From an uncultured Pelagibacteraceae bacterium (GTDB lineage: Bacteria > Pseudomonadota > Alphaproteobacteria > Pelagibacterales > Pelagibacteraceae), in contig CACOQC010000002.1 in assembly GCA_902629215.1 (NCBI GenBank), positions 78,009 to 124,661 on the forward strand: a stretch of 46,653 bases of DNA, written 5' to 3'. The notes below the pieces were generated by a model that did not search any database, was not told the origin of the DNA, and worked only from the letters and a program-made list of their open reading frames with translations. Made by a program: the position numbers and the translations under genes. Shown one piece after another: positions 1 through 8,626 of the stretch (position 1 is the stretch's first letter; each line of letters opens with the position of its first letter).

Positions 1-933
1 TTGAAAATTTTAAAAAAACAAGCAAAAAAATATAAATTTACACCTTGCATGGGCAGAAGTCATGGTATTCATGCTGAGCCAATTACATTTGGATTAAAGC
101 TTACTTCCTTCTATGAAGAATTTAAAAGAAACAGAAAAAGGTTGGTTGATGCAATTGATGAAGTATCAACGTGTGCAATTTCAGGTGCTGTAGGAACTTT
201 TGCAAACATCAATCCAAGTGTTGAAAAACATGTTGCTAAAAAATTGAATCTTAAAATTGAACCTATTTCAACACAAGTGATCCCAAGAGATCGACATGCA
301 TTTTATTTTTCAGTTCTTGGTGTAATAGCTGGAACAATTGAAAGAGTAGCAATTGAAATTAGGCATCTTCAAAGAACAGAAGTATACGAGTTGCAAGAAT
401 ATTTTTCAAAAAACCAAAAAGGTTCTTCAGCTATGCCACATAAAAAAAATCCAATATTAAGCGAAAATCTGACTGGTTTAGCTAGAATAGTAAGAAGTTC
501 AGTTATACCAGCTCTTGAAAACATAGCTTTATGGCATGAAAGAGATATTTCTCATTCAAGTGTTGAAAGAAGTATAGGGCCTGATGCGAATATAACTATA
601 GACTTTGCTCTAACAAGATTGGCAAATATTTTAGATAACATGATTATTTATCCAAAAAAAATGCTGAAAAATTTGAATTTAACCAAAGGTTTAATTTTTT
701 CTCAAGAGCTAATGTTAGAGTTGACAAAATCAGGGTTGAGCAGAGAAAAATCTTATAAGATGGTTCAAAATTATGCAAAAAAATGTTTTGCTGAAGATTT
801 AGATTTAATTAGTATTGTAATGAAAGATAAATTTATCATGAGTAAAATTTCACCAAAAAAATTGAGATCTATTTTTAGTTATTCAAAACATTTTAAAAAT
901 GTAAATGTGATTTATAGACGGGTATTTAGATAA
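1..933 (+). CDS. purB: Adenylosuccinate lyase, 5' end cut by window edge
   Basis: This enzyme releases fumarate from SAICAR and from adenylosuccinate in purine synthesis. The visible 310 residues carry the fumarase/aspartase superfamily signature GSSAMPHKKNP at about residues 141-151, which includes the mobile serine loop, and the GRSHGIHAEP segment at about 18-27 with the conserved histidine. Full PurB proteins are about 430 residues, so roughly 120 N-terminal residues lie before base 1; the TTG at base 1 is not a real start. It ends in TAA that shares one base with the ATG of purC (TAATG), so it is translationally linked to the purine genes downstream. Confidence 0.95.
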   Translation: MKILKKQAKKYKFTPCMGRSHGIHAEPITFGLKLTSFYEEFKRNRKRLVDAIDEVSTCAISGAVGTFANINPSVEKHVAKKLNLKIEPISTQVIPRDRHAFYFSVLGVIAGTIERVAIEIRHLQRTEVYELQEYFSKNQKGSSAMPHKKNPILSENLTGLARIVRSSVIPALENIALWHERDISHSSVERSIGPDANITIDFALTRLANILDNMIIYPKKMLKNLNLTKGLIFSQELMLELTKSGLSREKSYKMVQNYAKKCFAEDLDLISIVMKDKFIMSKISPKKLRSIFSYSKHFKNVNVIYRRVFR

Positions 934-1718
934 TGAAAAAAGGAAAAAAACTTTATGAGGGTAAAGCAAAAATAATTTATGCTACATCAGATAAAAACTT
1001 AGTTATTCAATATTTTAAAGATGATGCAACCGCATTTAATAATCAAAAAAAAAGTACGATTGAAGGAAAAGGCGTTTTAAACAATAGAATTTCAGAACAT
1101 ATTCTTTCAAACCTTAATCAAATTGGAATTAAAAATCATTTAGTAAAACGACTTAATATGAGAGAACAACTTGTTAAACTTGTGGAAATTATACCTATAG
1201 AATTTATTGTGAGGAATATAGCCACTGGATCTTTAACAAAAAGACTAGGTATAGAAGATGGGACTGTGCTTGAGCGACCTCTAATAGAATACTGTCTTAA
1301 AGATGATAAACTTGGTGACCCCAATATAAGTAGAGAACATATTTTAGCTTTTAATTGGTTAAATACTATTCAGCTTGATTTGATTGATGAAATTTTAAAA
1401 CGTTTAAATGATTTTCTTCTAGGTCTTTTTAGAGGTGTTGGAATTAAATTAGTTGATTTTAAAGTTGAGTTTGGTTTCACACATGAAAGTAATAAAAATC
1501 AAATAATTTTGGCAGATGAAATAAGTCCTGATACTTGTAGGTTGTGGGACTCCGTGACTGAAAAAAAACTTGATAAAGATAGATTTAGAAAAGATTTGGG
1601 AGACTTAATTCCAGCTTATACTGAAGTTGCAAAAAGATTAGGAATTCTTCACGAACAATCCAATGTAACAGCAGTTAATGTTACCAAATTGTCATCTGTG
1701 AAAAAGAAAAGTAAATGA
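933..1718 (+). CDS. purC: SAICAR synthetase
   Basis: PurC joins aspartate to CAIR using ATP, giving SAICAR, the substrate of PurB just upstream. The 261-residue length is a little above the usual 235-250. The N-terminal LYEGKAKIIY segment, the RNIATGSLTKRLG motif near the middle and the ADEISPDTCRLWD motif near residues 195-207 are diagnostic of the family. The ATG overlaps the purB stop by one base, and the gene ends in an ATGA overlap with purS. A basic tail (KKKSK) follows the conserved domain. The assignment is secure. Confidence 0.97.
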   Translation: MKKGKKLYEGKAKIIYATSDKNLVIQYFKDDATAFNNQKKSTIEGKGVLNNRISEHILSNLNQIGIKNHLVKRLNMREQLVKLVEIIPIEFIVRNIATGSLTKRLGIEDGTVLERPLIEYCLKDDKLGDPNISREHILAFNWLNTIQLDLIDEILKRLNDFLLGLFRGVGIKLVDFKVEFGFTHESNKNQIILADEISPDTCRLWDSVTEKKLDKDRFRKDLGDLIPAYTEVAKRLGILHEQSNVTAVNVTKLSSVKKKSK

Positions 1719-1957
1719 AAATTTCTGCAATAATAACACTAAAAAAAGATGTGTTGGATCCACAAGGTAAAGTCATACATCAAACTTTAGATGGTATGGG
1801 TTTTAAAGATATTAATGAAGTTAGACAAGGAAAATATTTTGAAATTGATGTCAAAGAAAATGATCCAAAAAAAGCTAAATCAATTGTAGAAGATATGTGC
1901 AAAAAACTCTTAGCAAACCTTGTTATAGAAAATTATAAGATTATTGAAACACAATAA
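1715..1957 (+). CDS. purS: Phosphoribosylformylglycinamidine synthase subunit PurS
   Basis: PurS is the small bridging subunit of the three-part FGAM synthase (PurS, PurQ, small PurL). The 80-residue product has the family pattern: an N-terminal beta strand, KKDVLDPQGKVIHQTL at about 10-25, then VRQGKYFEI and a C-terminal NLVIENYKI segment. The family dimerises and helps the ammonia made by PurQ reach PurL. Its ATG overlaps the purC stop (ATGA), and purQ begins three bases after its stop. Its presence explains why the PurL in this window is the short type. Confidence 0.95.
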   Translation: MKISAIITLKKDVLDPQGKVIHQTLDGMGFKDINEVRQGKYFEIDVKENDPKKAKSIVEDMCKKLLANLVIENYKIIETQ

Positions 1958-1960
1958 TTA

Positions 1961-2644
1961 ATGAAATCATCTGTAATTACTTTTCCTGGTTCAAATTGTG
2001 ATAGAGATATGGATGTTGCCTTAAAAAAATTTGGTTTTAATAACAAAATGATTTGGCATGGTGATCATGAGCTTCCTAAATCTGATTTGGTTGTTTTACC
2101 AGGAGGCTTTTCGTATGGTGATTATCTTCGTTGTGGGAGTATGGCTGCTAAATCAAAAATAATGAATTCAGTAATTAATTTTGCAAATTCTGGGGGTTTG
2201 GTAATGGGGATTTGTAATGGTTTTCAAATTTTAGTTGAAACTGGATTGGTGCCAGGTGTATTGCTTAGAAATAAATATCTTGAGTTTATTTGCAAAAATG
2301 TTTTTGTAAAAATAGATAATAAGGACAACCCATATTTTAAAAATCTTAATAAAAAAGTTCTAGAACTTCATATTGCACATAATGAGGGAAATTATTTTTG
2401 CACCAGCGAGCAATTAAAAGAAATTGAGGATAATGATCAAATAGCAATTTCTTATTCCAATAAAGATGGACAAGTTGAAAAAGAATTTAATCCAAATGGG
2501 TCTCTTAAAAATATTGCTGGAATTTTTAATAAGAAAAAAAATGTTTTAGGTATGATGCCACATCCTGAAAGAATGATCGATAAAAGTCTATCAAGTGAAG
2601 ATGGATCTATATTTTTTAAAAATCTAATAAATAACATTAAATAA
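1961..2644 (+). CDS. purQ: FGAM synthase glutaminase subunit PurQ
   Basis: PurQ is the class I glutamine amidotransferase subunit that supplies ammonia to PurL. In the 227 residues the nucleophile sits in GICNGFQIL (Cys85), and the His-Glu of the triad is in MMPHPERM (His201, Glu203). The N-terminal FPGSNCDRDMD segment is typical of PurQ. The length matches the stand-alone PurQ family (about 220-230). It starts three bases after purS and its TAA overlaps the purL ATG (TAATG). Confidence 0.97.
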   Translation: MKSSVITFPGSNCDRDMDVALKKFGFNNKMIWHGDHELPKSDLVVLPGGFSYGDYLRCGSMAAKSKIMNSVINFANSGGLVMGICNGFQILVETGLVPGVLLRNKYLEFICKNVFVKIDNKDNPYFKNLNKKVLELHIAHNEGNYFCTSEQLKEIEDNDQIAISYSNKDGQVEKEFNPNGSLKNIAGIFNKKKNVLGMMPHPERMIDKSLSSEDGSIFFKNLINNIK

Positions 2645-4833
2645 TGGTAGTTAACGAAAAAATCGCCATAGATCACGGTTTAAAAAAAGAAGAATTTAAA
2701 AAAATTTGTGACTTATTAAAGCGAGTACCAAATATTACAGAACTTGGGATATTTTCTGCTATGTGGAATGAACATTGTTCTTATAAATCTTCAAGACTTC
2801 ATTTAAAGAAATTACCAACCACTGGAAAAAAAGTAATTCAAGGACCTGGTGAAAATGCTGGTGTAATAGATATTGAGGACGGTGATGCAATTGTATTTAA
2901 AATCGAAAGTCATAATCATCCATCATTTATTGAACCTTACCAAGGTGCAGCAACCGGTGTTGGTGGTATAATGAGAGATGTTTTTACAATGGGTGCAAGA
3001 CCTATTGCAAATTTAAACTCAATTCATTTTGGTTCACCACAAAATAAAAAAACTAAGAATTTATTAAGAGGTGTGGTCCATGGAATTGGTGGATATGGAA
3101 ACTGTATGGGTGTTCCAACAATTGCAGGTCAAACATCTTTTGATAGTTCTTATAATGGAAATATTTTAGTAAACGCTATGACTTTAGGTTTAGTTAAGAA
3201 AAATAAAATATTTTACTCAAAAGCCGCAGGTTTAAATAAACCTGTAATTTATGTTGGTTCTAAGACTGGAAGAGATGGAATTCATGGAGCGAGTATGGCT
3301 TCGGCAAGTTTTGATGAAAAAATCGAAGAAAAAAAACCAACAGTCCAAGTCGGTGATCCTTTTACAGAAAAACTTCTTCTTGAAGCTTGTTTAGAACTAA
3401 TGGCGGGTGACTCAATTATTGCAATTCAGGATATGGGAGCTGCTGGCCTTACCTCCTCAAGTATTGAAATGGCATCCAAAGGTAATTTAGGAATTGAAAT
3501 AAACTTAGATAAAGTACCCTGCCGAGAAAATAAAATGACACCATATGAAATTATGCTTTCAGAAAGTCAAGAAAGAATGCTTATTGTTTTAGAAAATGGA
3601 AAAGAGAATTTAGCAAGAAAAATATTTGATAAATGGAATTTAGATTTTGCTGTTATAGGAAAAACAACAAATTCAAAAAATATAGAATTATATTTTCAAA
3701 ATAAACAAGTGGCTAATATTCCTGTAAATACTTTAGTTGAAAATTCTCCAATGTATGATCGAAAATGGAAAAAAGCAAAACTTCCTAAAAAAAATAGAAT
3801 AAAAAAAGAGACTTTTACTAAATTAAAAATAAAAGATGTTTTAACTAAAATTTTATCCAATCCAAATGTGTGTAGTAAAGAATGGATTTGGCAACAATAC
3901 GATCATACCGTAATGGGTGATACAATTCAGAAACCTGGGGGTGACTCTGGGGTAGTGAGAGTCCACGGTACTAATAAAGCTGTTGCTGCAACAGTTGATT
4001 CCTCTGCTGTATATTGTTGGGCTCATCCACTATCAGGAGGAAAACAGGTTGTTTGCGAAAGTTGGAGGAACTTGATTTCTGTTGGAGCAACTCCATTAGC
4101 TATAACTAATTGTTTGAATTTTGGAAGCCCTGAAAATGAGGATAACATGGGTGAATTCGTTGAGTGTGTGCAAGGAATTGGTGAAGCATCTAAATATTTA
4201 AACTTTCCTGTCGTTTCAGGAAATGTATCTTTTTATAATCAAACAAAAGAAATTGGAATTAAACCAACACCATCTATCGGGGGAGTTGGATTAATTAAAG
4301 ATCATTCAAAAATGGTTACTATGGATTTTAAAGAAATTAATAACTTAATATTAATAATTGGTAAAACTGAAGGTCACATGGATCAGAGCCTATTTTCAAG
4401 ATCCATATTAGATGAAAAAAATGGTCCACCTCCTGAAATAAATCTTTTTAATGAAAAAAATAATGGCGAAACTTTACTTCAATTAATTAAGAATGACTTT
4501 GTTGTAAGTGCTCATGATATTTCTTTAGGTGGAATGCTTACTGCAATTAGTAAGATGTGTATTAAGGGTAATAAAGGTTTCGAGTTCAATAATCCTAAAT
4601 TATTGATGAGTGAAATTGAATATTTTTTTTCTGAAGATCAAGGAAGATATGTTGTTGAGATAAATCCTAAAGATTTAAAAAAAGTTATCAACATTCTCGA
4701 TAAAAACTCTGTACATTATGATGAAATTGGCAAGATAATTGAGAAAGATCTAGTTATAAATCAAAAGACAAAAGTTACAATTGACGAATTAAAATCATAT
4801 AATACTAATTGGCTTAAAAAATATATGAGTTAG
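2644..4833 (+). CDS. purL: FGAM synthase subunit PurL (small type)
   Basis: PurL converts FGAR to FGAM with ATP and the ammonia delivered by PurQ. At 729 residues it is the small PurL found with separate PurS and PurQ, not the fused form of about 1300 residues. Recognisable segments are WNEHCSYKSS near residues 41-50, KIESHNHPSF near 86-95 and the glycine-rich GAATGVGGIMRDVFTMGARP stretch just after, followed by the second AIRS-like half with GDSGVVRV. The start overlaps the purQ stop; bolA follows after two bases. No other purine gene (purM, purN, purF, purD) is in view after it. Confidence 0.97.
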   Translation: MVVNEKIAIDHGLKKEEFKKICDLLKRVPNITELGIFSAMWNEHCSYKSSRLHLKKLPTTGKKVIQGPGENAGVIDIEDGDAIVFKIESHNHPSFIEPYQGAATGVGGIMRDVFTMGARPIANLNSIHFGSPQNKKTKNLLRGVVHGIGGYGNCMGVPTIAGQTSFDSSYNGNILVNAMTLGLVKKNKIFYSKAAGLNKPVIYVGSKTGRDGIHGASMASASFDEKIEEKKPTVQVGDPFTEKLLLEACLELMAGDSIIAIQDMGAAGLTSSSIEMASKGNLGIEINLDKVPCRENKMTPYEIMLSESQERMLIVLENGKENLARKIFDKWNLDFAVIGKTTNSKNIELYFQNKQVANIPVNTLVENSPMYDRKWKKAKLPKKNRIKKETFTKLKIKDVLTKILSNPNVCSKEWIWQQYDHTVMGDTIQKPGGDSGVVRVHGTNKAVAATVDSSAVYCWAHPLSGGKQVVCESWRNLISVGATPLAITNCLNFGSPENEDNMGEFVECVQGIGEASKYLNFPVVSGNVSFYNQTKEIGIKPTPSIGGVGLIKDHSKMVTMDFKEINNLILIIGKTEGHMDQSLFSRSILDEKNGPPPEINLFNEKNNGETLLQLIKNDFVVSAHDISLGGMLTAISKMCIKGNKGFEFNNPKLLMSEIEYFFSEDQGRYVVEINPKDLKKVINILDKNSVHYDEIGKIIEKDLVINQKTKVTIDELKSYNTNWLKKYMS

Positions 4834-4835
4834 TT

Positions 4836-5066
4836 ATGGCAATGGATCTAAAAGAAATTGAAAAACATATAAAAGAGGCATTACCTGATGCTTTAGTTGA
4901 AATTCAAGATTTGGCTGGAGATGGGAATCATTATTCAGCAACTGTCACATCATCTGAATTTTCTGGAAAAAGTAAAATAGAACAACATAAAATGGTATAT
5001 AATTCTTTAAAAGGTAAAATGGGCAACGAGTTACATGCTTTAGCAATAAAAACAAAGGAGCAATAA
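4836..5066 (+). CDS. BolA family protein
   Basis: BolA proteins are small class II KH-like proteins that form iron-sulphur-binding complexes with monothiol glutaredoxins. The 76-residue product has the family helix-turn segment and the C-terminal motif MVYNSLKGKMGNELHALAI, where the conserved His and the invasin-like strand lie. The next gene, overlapping by one base, is a CGFS glutaredoxin, so the two partners are co-translated. A role in Fe-S delivery or iron sensing is inferred from the family. Its position straight after purL is an arrangement common in alphaproteobacteria. Confidence 0.9.
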   Translation: MAMDLKEIEKHIKEALPDALVEIQDLAGDGNHYSATVTSSEFSGKSKIEQHKMVYNSLKGKMGNELHALAIKTKEQ

Positions 5067-5398
5067 TGGATGATCAAACAAAAAATTTAATTCAAGATCA
5101 CATTGAGAAAAATGACGTTTGCTTATTTATGAAAGGCACGCCAGAGGCACCTCAATGTGGATTTTCAATGGCGGTATCAAACTTATTAAAAATCTTAGAA
5201 GTTAATTTCAAAGGTATAAACGTTTTAGAGGATCAATCTTTAAGAGAAGGAATAAAAGTTTTTAGTGATTGGCCAACAATACCACAATTATATATTAAAA
5301 AAGAATTCATTGGTGGTTGTGATATTATTAAAGAAATGTATGAAAATGGTGAATTAAAAAAAATTTTAGAAAGCAAAAGTATCAACTTCAAAAAATAG
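5066..5398 (+). CDS. grxD: Monothiol glutaredoxin, Grx4 type
   Basis: This 110-residue protein is a single-domain monothiol glutaredoxin. The active-site CGFS is at residues 31-34 within the typical context GTPEAPQCGFSMAV, and WPTIPQLYIKKEFIGGCDI matches the glutathione-binding TVP loop and the following GG. The family binds a [2Fe-2S] cluster with glutathione and passes it on, often as a heterodimer with BolA, which is encoded immediately upstream. It acts in the cytoplasm. The start overlaps the bolA stop by one base. Confidence 0.95.
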   Translation: MDDQTKNLIQDHIEKNDVCLFMKGTPEAPQCGFSMAVSNLLKILEVNFKGINVLEDQSLREGIKVFSDWPTIPQLYIKKEFIGGCDIIKEMYENGELKKILESKSINFKK

Positions 5399-5401
5399 TT
5401 A

Positions 5402-5668
5402 ATGAAACAGTTTATATATAAAATGATAGTATCAATAATTGCTATCGTTTTGGTATATGAATTTACTATCGGAAAACTAATTAAAAAATATTCTGATAAA
5501 TTTAATTATATTTCAACTAAAGATGGAAGGAAAGAATTAGTAATTTCCCTAAGAGAAGAAATTCAAAAAGGAGTTAAAAAAGAAAGATATCTGTCTAAAG
5601 AAGATGCTAAGCTTTTAAATCAATTTATTAGAAAAATCCAAAAAGAGCTTCGAGAGTCTGAAAATTAA
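5402..5668 (+). CDS. Small membrane-anchored hypothetical protein
   Basis: I do not recognise this 88-residue protein. It has one hydrophobic N-terminal segment at about residues 5-22, which could be a signal anchor, followed by a highly charged, mostly helical region rich in Lys and Glu (about 30-88). The hydrophobic stretch and charge pattern suggest a one-pass inner-membrane protein with the soluble part on one face. It starts three bases after grxD, so it is probably the last gene of the purine/bolA/grxD transcript. Its stop overlaps the stop of the convergent gene by four bases. Confidence 0.7.
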   Translation: MKQFIYKMIVSIIAIVLVYEFTIGKLIKKYSDKFNYISTKDGRKELVISLREEIQKGVKKERYLSKEDAKLLNQFIRKIQKELRESEN

Positions 5669-7254
5669 TCACAATACCATATAGTAGCAGCACTGATTTT
5701 TTTTTTATAAAAAGTATAGCTAAAGGTTTCATCCCAAATTAATTGACAATCTTTTGGGTCAGATCTTTTTACATTTCTTAAATTTTTATATGCAATAAAT
5801 GGTCTTAGTTTAGCTTCATCTAATTGAGAGTATAATTTAAAACATTCAAAATTTTGTGGTTCTAAAAATTCTTTCACATAAAAATCACCATAAATACAAT
5901 TCGACTTATCTAATTTTTTTTTATTAACAAAATTAATAATTTCGTTCTGAATATTTTTATTACTTACGCCCCAATAATCTACTTCAAAATTTTTTTCTAT
6001 TTTATTAATCTTAGCAAATGAATTTAACCATGTGTATTGATAGGGATTCATATGAATATTTTCTGAAATAAAAAATATAATCAACAAAGTAGACAGATAA
6101 TAAAATATTTTTTTTTTAAAAAAGTAAAAAAGATTTGTTAATGAAGTTATCAATATTAATGGAAAGATAAAGAGCAAATGACGTAATTCATCATATAATG
6201 CAACATCTTTTAGTATAAATATAACTATAATAAGTGGTGATATAATTGTAACTGTACCATAATACAAAGTTACAGTGTCTTCTTTAAATATTTTAGATTC
6301 TACTAAAGGAAAAATACAATATCCTAACAAAATTAAAATTGGTAATTTAAAAAATAACCAAATAAAATAATAACTTGATGGTAAACTCAAAGAATACATT
6401 AAAGTACCATTTGTAAGAGTTCCAATATTTTGAGGGTATTTTCCCATCCATTTAATTGAATTAACAATTTCTAAAGGATTATGCCAAAAAATTGGGTTTA
6501 ATAAAATTATAAATAAAAGAATAGAAATTATAAAAATGCTTATATTTTTAAAATTCAATTTTAGAAATTTTAAAAAAGGTGTTTTAGATTTTTCCAAAAA
6601 AATTACTAAAGTGACTAAATATTGTATAAAGATAAGAAAACCTACTATTCTTATACTTATTAAAAAAGCTGTAAAAAATGATAGATAAATTACTTTTGAA
6701 AATTTTATACTTTTTTTTAAATATAAATCTTCAATAATTCTAATACTTAAAAAAGTATTTATCAGCCAAAATGAAAGAAAAGGAATGTCTTTTGGGTTAA
6801 AAAGTGCATGACCAAATAGGTATGGATACAAAAGGTAAATTCCTGATGATAACAAGGAAATATTTTGTTTTTTTGTTATCTTAAAAATAATTAAATAAAA
6901 AAATATACCTGATATTGAAAAAATTAAAAAAATTACAAAATGCTTAGACATCAGTAAACCACCAAACTCTGTAACATTGTTTAAGTTTGTCACATGATCT
7001 TTAATTAAAAATTGTATCGGTTGGCTTATTAAATGAAATGCTATTCCATGATATCTATCCCAGTATTCTAAAAAAGATTTATACTGACCTGTGCTTAGAA
7101 ATTCTTTCGCAGCTGATAAATTTATCAACCAATTATTTTGTTCATGATATTCATCACTTGTTATCCCGTTTGTAAGACTGAGATAAGAACCCAATAGAAA
7201 ATAGAGTAGAAAAATAAAAGAGATTAAATATTTTTTATTTAGATTATAATTCAA
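5665..7254 (-). CDS. GT-C-type membrane glycosyltransferase (ArnT/PMT-like)
   Basis: This is a 529-residue polytopic membrane protein with roughly ten or more hydrophobic segments between residues 8 and 400 and a soluble C-terminal part. The first extracytoplasmic loop carries TSDEYHEQNNW (about residues 33-43), the acidic pair expected of GT-C enzymes such as PMT and ArnT, which move sugars from a polyprenyl phosphate carrier. The sugar and acceptor cannot be read from sequence. It starts with TTG directly after the rpsD TAA (TAATTG), with no nearby ATG, so it is probably translated by coupling to rpsD. It is part of the minus-strand run from 17105. Confidence 0.7.
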   Translation of the reverse strand: MNYNLNKKYLISFIFLLYFLLGSYLSLTNGITSDEYHEQNNWLINLSAAKEFLSTGQYKSFLEYWDRYHGIAFHLISQPIQFLIKDHVTNLNNVTEFGGLLMSKHFVIFLIFSISGIFFYLIIFKITKKQNISLLSSGIYLLYPYLFGHALFNPKDIPFLSFWLINTFLSIRIIEDLYLKKSIKFSKVIYLSFFTAFLISIRIVGFLIFIQYLVTLVIFLEKSKTPFLKFLKLNFKNISIFIISILLFIILLNPIFWHNPLEIVNSIKWMGKYPQNIGTLTNGTLMYSLSLPSSYYFIWLFFKLPILILLGYCIFPLVESKIFKEDTVTLYYGTVTIISPLIIVIFILKDVALYDELRHLLFIFPLILITSLTNLFYFFKKKIFYYLSTLLIIFFISENIHMNPYQYTWLNSFAKINKIEKNFEVDYWGVSNKNIQNEIINFVNKKKLDKSNCIYGDFYVKEFLEPQNFECFKLYSQLDEAKLRPFIAYKNLRNVKRSDPKDCQLIWDETFSYTFYKKKISAATIWYCD

Positions 7255-7872
7255 TTATCTCGAGTAATATTCAATAACTAAATTTGGTTCCATAACGATA
7301 GGATAAGGAACTTCTTCAAACTTTGGGATTCTAACAAATTTTAACTTTTTATTTTTTTGATCTAGTTGAATATATTCTGGAGTTTCTCTTTCCTTGTTTG
7401 CTAAAGCTATATCAATTATAGCCAATTGTTTTGATTTATCTCTAATTTCTATTGTATCTTCCTCTTTAACTAAATAGCTGGCAATATTAACTTTTTTACC
7501 ATTTACCTTAACGTGGCTGTGATTAATTAATTGTCTAGCAGAAAAAATTGTTGTTGCAAACTTTGCTCTATAAATCACTGCATCCAATCTTCTCTCAAGT
7601 AATCCAATCAAATTTTCTCCTGTATCACCTTTAAGCATTGTTGCTTTTCTATAAATATTTCTAAATTGCCTCTCATTTATATTTCCATAGTAAGCTTTTA
7701 ATTTTTGTTTTGCTTGAAGCTGGATACCATAATCTGAGGGTTTTGAAGTTTTTGTTTGTCCATGCTGCCCAGGACCATATGCTCTAGTATTAAATGGACT
7801 TTTCGGTCTACCCCAAAGGTTTACCTTTAATCTTCTGTCAACTTTATGTTTAGAGTTTAATCTTTTTGTCAT
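7255..7872 (-). CDS. rpsD: 30S ribosomal protein S4
   Basis: S4 nucleates assembly of the small ribosomal subunit by binding the 5' domain of 16S rRNA. The 205-residue product has the typical N-terminal region with [19 protein letters not shown], then the S4 RNA-binding domain ([34 protein letters not shown]) and ends in the family-typical Tyr-Ser-Arg. It stands apart from the large ribosomal protein operons. A plausible sigma70-like promoter lies in the 40-bp gap upstream. The downstream glycosyltransferase begins right at its stop. Confidence 0.98.
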   Translation of the reverse strand: MTKRLNSKHKVDRRLKVNLWGRPKSPFNTRAYGPGQHGQTKTSKPSDYGIQLQAKQKLKAYYGNINERQFRNIYRKATMLKGDTGENLIGLLERRLDAVIYRAKFATTIFSARQLINHSHVKVNGKKVNIASYLVKEEDTIEIRDKSKQLAIIDIALANKERETPEYIQLDQKNKKLKFVRIPKFEEVPYPIVMEPNLVIEYYSR

Positions 7873-7884
7873 TTAATAAAGGGC

Positions 7885-7912
7885 TTTATAAACTTACTCA
7901 TTATTTTGTCAA
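7885..7912 (-). promoter_or_regulatory. Candidate sigma70-type promoter of rpsD
   Basis: On the minus strand a perfect TTGACA (7912-7907) is followed, after a 16-bp spacer, by TATAAA (7890-7885). It lies wholly within the 40-bp gap between the methyltransferase stop and the rpsD start. A start site about seven bases past the -10 would leave a leader of only five or six bases and there is no Shine-Dalgarno-like sequence before the ATG, so transcription may be nearly leaderless. This rests on motif match alone. Confidence 0.45.
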
Positions 7913-8626
7913 TCAACGTTTTTTACTTAAACTTGCAAATACGCCTGATAATATACGTGTTTCTTTATCAGATAAGTCCATTTTATAAAAAATATTTCTC
8001 AGGTTCTCTATCATTTTTGGTCTCTTTTCTTTAGGTCTAAAAAAGTTTATCTCATCTAAATTTTTAATACAAAGATTTAACATTGATTGTATTTCCTTTT
8101 TGCTTGCTGACTTAATTTTTTTTGATTTTCTAAATGTAATACTTTTGAGCTTAATAAGACTAGATACATATTGAGCAATTATAATTAAACTATGAGATAA
8201 GTTTAGAGATTTAAAATCAGGGTTAGTTGGTATTTGAAGAGTATAATTAGCATAGCTTATTTCATCATTAGAAAGACCTGAAGCTTCCGAACCAAATAAA
8301 AAACCAATTTTTTTTTTTAAATTTATTTTTTTTAAGCCTTCTAAATTAATATGTTTTATGTTTTTATTTCTAAACCTTGCAGAAGTAGCAATAACAATGT
8401 CAATTTTACTTAGAGCTTTTTCTAAAGTTTCATATTCTTTACTTTGAGTAATAACATCTTTAGCTCCAACAGATGTAGCGAAAATTTTATCATTTGGGAA
8501 AATAGGTTTAGGATCAATTAAAATTAATTTCTTAAAATTAAAATTTTTAATCGCTCTAGCACATGCTCCAATGTTTTCTGATAATTGCGGCTTGTGAAGA
8601 ATAAATGAGATATTATTTTTACTCAT
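7913..8626 (-). CDS. SPOUT-family RNA 2'-O-methyltransferase, TrmJ/TrmH-like
   Basis: The 237-residue protein has the trefoil-knot methyltransferase motifs: NIGACARAIKNF near residues 18-29 (motif 1), FLFGSEASGLSNDE near 110 (motif 2) and LQIPTNPDFKSLNLSHS near 130 (motif 3). The layout matches TrmJ, which methylates the ribose at position 32 of tRNAs, but the subgroup also contains rRNA enzymes and the exact target is inference. A C-terminal helical extension of about 80 residues is normal for TrmJ. It begins right after the citramalate synthase stop (TAAATG). Confidence 0.85.
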   Translation of the reverse strand: MSKNNISFILHKPQLSENIGACARAIKNFNFKKLILIDPKPIFPNDKIFATSVGAKDVITQSKEYETLEKALSKIDIVIATSARFRNKNIKHINLEGLKKINLKKKIGFLFGSEASGLSNDEISYANYTLQIPTNPDFKSLNLSHSLIIIAQYVSSLIKLKSITFRKSKKIKSASKKEIQSMLNLCIKNLDEINFFRPKEKRPKMIENLRNIFYKMDLSDKETRILSGVFASLSKKR

